64,000 nt of DNA from Verrucomicrobiia bacterium (GTDB lineage: Bacteria; Verrucomicrobiota; Verrucomicrobiia; Limisphaerales; UBA9464): positions 1 through 64,000 of the forward strand of contig JAHCBB010000026.1 of the NCBI GenBank assembly GCA_019634635.1, written 5' to 3'. The first letter of the stretch is position 1; each line of letters begins with the position of its first letter. A model generated the notes under the pieces. That model was not told the origin of the DNA, did not search any database, and saw nothing but the letters and a program-made list of their open reading frames with translations. Below are positions 61,490 through 64,000 of the stretch, piece by piece. A program made the position numbers and the translations under genes.

Positions 61490-63006
61490 CGTTTCCCAAG
61501 TGGATCGCCCCCGCGTGGATGTTCGCGGAGATTGGCCCCGAATCTTTCCATGCACGCCTGGAGCAGCGCGGAGTGGATCTGCCAGTGAGCCGTCTCGCTG
61601 ATGGACGTCTCTCCGCGGTTTCGGTGGAGCAGATCCAAATCGCCGTTCAATCCCTTGCCGGAGGTCGGTCGGGGTGGAGACGTATCCGGGTGTGCTGTGC
61701 GCTGGCGGCACGCGGACTGATTTTCCGGACGATTGCCTTGCCGGCGGCGGCCGGTGAGATCGCGCGCCTGTTGCCCCTCCAGATGGAGGCCGAGTTTCCG
61801 CTGCCGCCGGAGGCGCTGGCCTGGGGCTGGACGACCCTGTCCGCGCCCGGATCTCAGTCGGTTGACGAACCGCGTCAGTTGGCGCTCGTCGCCGCGGTGC
61901 GCCGGGAAGTGGTGGAGGAACATGCGGAGTTGTTCACCCCGTGGGCGGCCGAGGTGGTGTTCACTCCGGCCGCACTGGCGCGCGCCGAGTTGATTCCCAA
62001 CCGGCCCTCCCGTTTTGCCCTCCTGGACGTAGGCCGAAGGCAGTACGAGCTCCTGCTGTGGCAAAACGGATCGGCGCCTGTCATCCGTTCGATCGCGCGG
62101 GGATCCGATGCGGAAGCCGGATCGGGCGAATCGCGCAAGGACGCCTCCGGTTCGGTCCGTTTGCTGTCGGCGTTGGAGCCTCATCTCAGGCCCGGCCCGG
62201 CTTCCACGGAACCGACGCGCTTGTGGATCTCCGGGCCTGGCGACTCCGTGGCGGGTGTGGCCGAGGTCTTCTCGGCACTGGAACCTGGCAATCGTCCGCA
62301 GATTTTGACGGTCCAAGGCGGGGCAGGGGCCACGGCCGCCATCGAGGGACTCACCCGCCGCGGCGTCTCCGCGGCGTTCTCCGGCCCGGCGGATTTCATT
62401 GCACTGCGGACGCCCCCCCCCGTTGATGCTGCCAGTCGCTTCTCCTCGACGATCCCGCGCCGTCCGCTGTCCGTCGTGGCGGCGCTGCTGGCCCTGGCTC
62501 TGGTCTTCCCCTACTTGGAGGCCTGGGTGCTGAAGCCACGGCTTGCGCGCCGCCTGGCGCAGTTGAAGGCGGGCGATGCCCAACTGGCGGTTATTGATCG
62601 CGAGCTGAGCTTTCTTCGCTATCTGGAGTTGAACCAGACGCCCCATCTGGATGCGACATTCGTCATCGCCCATGCCGCACCCCCGGGGACCCGCGTGGAT
62701 GCGCTCAGCATCAGCCGGCAGGGCGAGGTGTCGCTGACGGGCCATTTGCGTGACCTGGCTCAGGTCGGCGACTTCCGACTGAGACTCGTCAACTCCGGCT
62801 TCTTTTCCACCGTGGTGGTCGAAGACCAGACGCCCACGCAGGACCGTCAACGAATCAATTTCCGAATCTCGGCACGCTGGAAGGACTCCTCAGAACGGGA
62901 GGGCCTCGTCATTGGTCCGAATCTCCCCCCGACCGGAGCCAGCACCCCGGCGGCATCGGCCCGTCACGGACGGCCTCCAGGATCAACCGGAGGATCTACA
63001 CCATGA
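61486..63006 (+). CDS. gspL: Type II secretion protein GspL-like (actin-fold)
   Basis: 506 aa, GTG start overlapping gspK (GTGA). N-terminal actin-like ASKHA domain of the PilM/GspL cytoplasmic type (RLLPLQMEAEFPLPPEA; ALLDVGRRQYELLL; LWISGPGDSVAGVAEV) ending near 320, a membrane helix near 326-342 (VVAALLALALVFPYLEA), then a periplasmic ferredoxin-like domain with a 'LSISRQGEVSLTGHLRDLAQV' block. It recruits GspE to the platform. Assignment follows fold order and position. Confidence 0.82.
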   Translation: MTFPKWIAPAWMFAEIGPESFHARLEQRGVDLPVSRLADGRLSAVSVEQIQIAVQSLAGGRSGWRRIRVCCALAARGLIFRTIALPAAAGEIARLLPLQMEAEFPLPPEALAWGWTTLSAPGSQSVDEPRQLALVAAVRREVVEEHAELFTPWAAEVVFTPAALARAELIPNRPSRFALLDVGRRQYELLLWQNGSAPVIRSIARGSDAEAGSGESRKDASGSVRLLSALEPHLRPGPASTEPTRLWISGPGDSVAGVAEVFSALEPGNRPQILTVQGGAGATAAIEGLTRRGVSAAFSGPADFIALRTPPPVDAASRFSSTIPRRPLSVVAALLALALVFPYLEAWVLKPRLARRLAQLKAGDAQLAVIDRELSFLRYLELNQTPHLDATFVIAHAAPPGTRVDALSISRQGEVSLTGHLRDLAQVGDFRLRLVNSGFFSTVVVEDQTPTQDRQRINFRISARWKDSSEREGLVIGPNLPPTGASTPAASARHGRPPGSTGGSTP

Positions 63007-63569
63007 AGTTCGCCACACTGACGGCTCGCGATCGTCGGACCCTCCGGCTCGCCGCCCTCGGGTTGGGCCTGTACCTCGCCCTGTTCGGCGGATGGCGGCT
63101 TTTTCAGGTGGCGGCGCAGCGCCGGACGGAGTACCGGCAGTTGCTCCGGGAAGCGACCGCCCTCCGGCAAAAGTTCGATCTGTATGATGCGCGGGTGGTG
63201 CGATTGCGCAGGTTGATGGAGTCATTTCAGATGGATCCGGCCCACCTGCCCCGGACGACCCTGGTGGCCGACGCCAGCGCCGCCCTGCAACGATCCGCGG
63301 AGCAGAGCGGCCTGCAATTGGGGCCGATTCGCGAGACGCTCAATCGCAGCGCCGAACGGGAGGTGGGGGCGATCCGACTGGAGGCCTCCGGACCCGTGCC
63401 GGCGCTGATGACGTTCCTGCATCGAATTCGCGGCCTCGGTTTTCCCCTGGTGATGGATTCCCTTCAGCTGAATCCGGAACCCATGCGTCCGGGGACGATC
63501 CGGCTCAGCCTCAATCTCATCCTGCTAAACTACGAGCAGTGGCAGGAAATGGAGGGCCCTCGTGGTTGA
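63003..63569 (+). CDS. gspM: Type II secretion protein GspM-like
   Basis: 188 aa, ATGA overlap with gspL. A single membrane helix near 17-37 (LAALGLGLYLALFGGWRLF), a helical stretch (RTEYRQLLREATALRQKFDL), and a ferredoxin-like domain (REVGAIRLEASGPVPALMTFLHRI; RLSLNLILLNYE). Same plan as GspM/PilO proteins that pair with GspL. Named by position and plan, not by strong sequence identity. Confidence 0.75.
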   Translation: MKFATLTARDRRTLRLAALGLGLYLALFGGWRLFQVAAQRRTEYRQLLREATALRQKFDLYDARVVRLRRLMESFQMDPAHLPRTTLVADASAALQRSAEQSGLQLGPIRETLNRSAEREVGAIRLEASGPVPALMTFLHRIRGLGFPLVMDSLQLNPEPMRPGTIRLSLNLILLNYEQWQEMEGPRG

Positions 63570-64000
63570 ACGACTTCCCCGGCTACTGTCGGTGGCCACC
63601 GTGATTCTCATGGGCGTGCTGGTCTTCGAGATCGTGGGACTCCTGTTGCGTCGTGATCCGCTGGACGGGGTGCAGGCCCCGACCGTCCCGCGTTGGTCGG
63701 ACGCCGAGACCAACGCACCGGCCTCCGCAGCGACCGGCATCGCGCCGGTCGCCTCCAATCCGGGGACCATCCACACCCACGCGGCCGTTTCCGGCACCAA
63801 CCTTGCGGCCACCGGGACCAATATGACACCAGCGGCGACCAACGCACCGACGTCTCCCATTGGCATTCCCGCAGTCGCTGCCGCGAACACCAATGTCCCT
63901 TCGTCAATCACCAACAGCGCCGCCGAAATCAACGCTCCGGTTGCCGCAGGGACGACTCCGACTGCAGCGCCGATGGGACCGACGGGTACCTCCGGACCGA
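63562..64000 (+). CDS. Type II secretion operon gene, incomplete (runs off the window)
   Basis: Start GTG at 63562 overlaps the gspM stop by 8 bases; a start at the ATG 63610 is less likely. The visible 146 residues hold one membrane helix (SVATVILMGVLVFEIVGLLL) and then a long Ala/Thr/Asn/Pro-rich linker (ATNAPTSPIGIPAVAAANTN) with no folded domain yet. Architecture and position fit GspC or a related periplasmic-linker protein ahead of the secretin gene, but the rest lies outside the window. Confidence 0.55.
   Translation, partial: MVERLPRLLSVATVILMGVLVFEIVGLLLRRDPLDGVQAPTVPRWSDAETNAPASAATGIAPVASNPGTIHTHAAVSGTNLAATGTNMTPAATNAPTSPIGIPAVAAANTNVPSSITNSAAEINAPVAAGTTPTAAPMGPTGTSGP

Overview
The window is a GC-rich chromosomal segment from a bacterium of the Planctomycetes-Verrucomicrobia-Chlamydiae group, most likely a Verrucomicrobiota member. 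The evidence is the family content: a DUF1592-type planctomycetal cytochrome followed by a DUF1552 Tat-exported protein, a membrane-bound dehydrogenase/HEAT/haem fusion of the 'Pirellula/Verrucomicrobium type', orphan prepilin-like proteins ending in an ADGH motif, lamin-tail/CotH surface proteins and several Gfo/Idh/MocA oxidoreductases. Most start sites lack a clear Shine-Dalgarno and many genes overlap by 4 bases (ATGA or GTGA).

Bases 117-6677 (minus strand) are an RNA-repair operon: hen1, a broken rlaP paralogue, a nucleotidyltransferase with a 68-aa partner, a 36-aa ORF, an intact rlaP, and pnkp. The nucleotidyltransferase module lies between two 32-bp near-identical direct repeats, one inside the broken rlaP and one in the 36-aa ORF. 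Short palindromes lie in the coding linkers of pnkp and hen1.

Bases 7321-19269 carry a secreted repeat protein, a trypsin-like peptidase, the FtsK/SpoIIIE DNA translocase, a HEAT-like protein, agmatine deiminase, a secreted CAP-domain protein translationally coupled to a HAD hydrolase, a small BamE-like lipoprotein and an exported FKBP prolyl isomerase. Bases 19430-26042 encode a giant lamin-tail/CotH protein and a glycine-rich exported protein. A gene remnant and tRNA-Arg(TCT) follow.

Bases 27048-45038 are rich in exported oxidoreductases: a cytochrome c/glucose-sorbosone dehydrogenase, the 1177-aa dehydrogenase/HEAT/haem protein, a cytochrome P450, two Gfo/Idh/MocA proteins, a secreted WD40-like protein, two orphan prepilins and the DUF1592-DUF1552 pair. 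A strong intrinsic terminator near 35,250 has no gene in front of it.

Bases 45082-53438 are mainly metabolic and housekeeping. They hold a PPi-type phosphofructokinase; a three-gene operon (exported protein, M23 peptidase, amidohydrolase); a 32-residue basic protein with its own terminator; a sugar isomerase-like TIM barrel; and an operon apt-ogg-comB-rfaE2-yhbY.

Bases 55038-64000 hold a compact type II secretion operon, gspE-F-G-H-I-J-K-L-M plus the start of one more gene that runs off the window. Three of its four class III pseudopilins have Ala instead of Gly before the cleavage site. No insertion sequence, prophage, CRISPR array or rRNA was seen.
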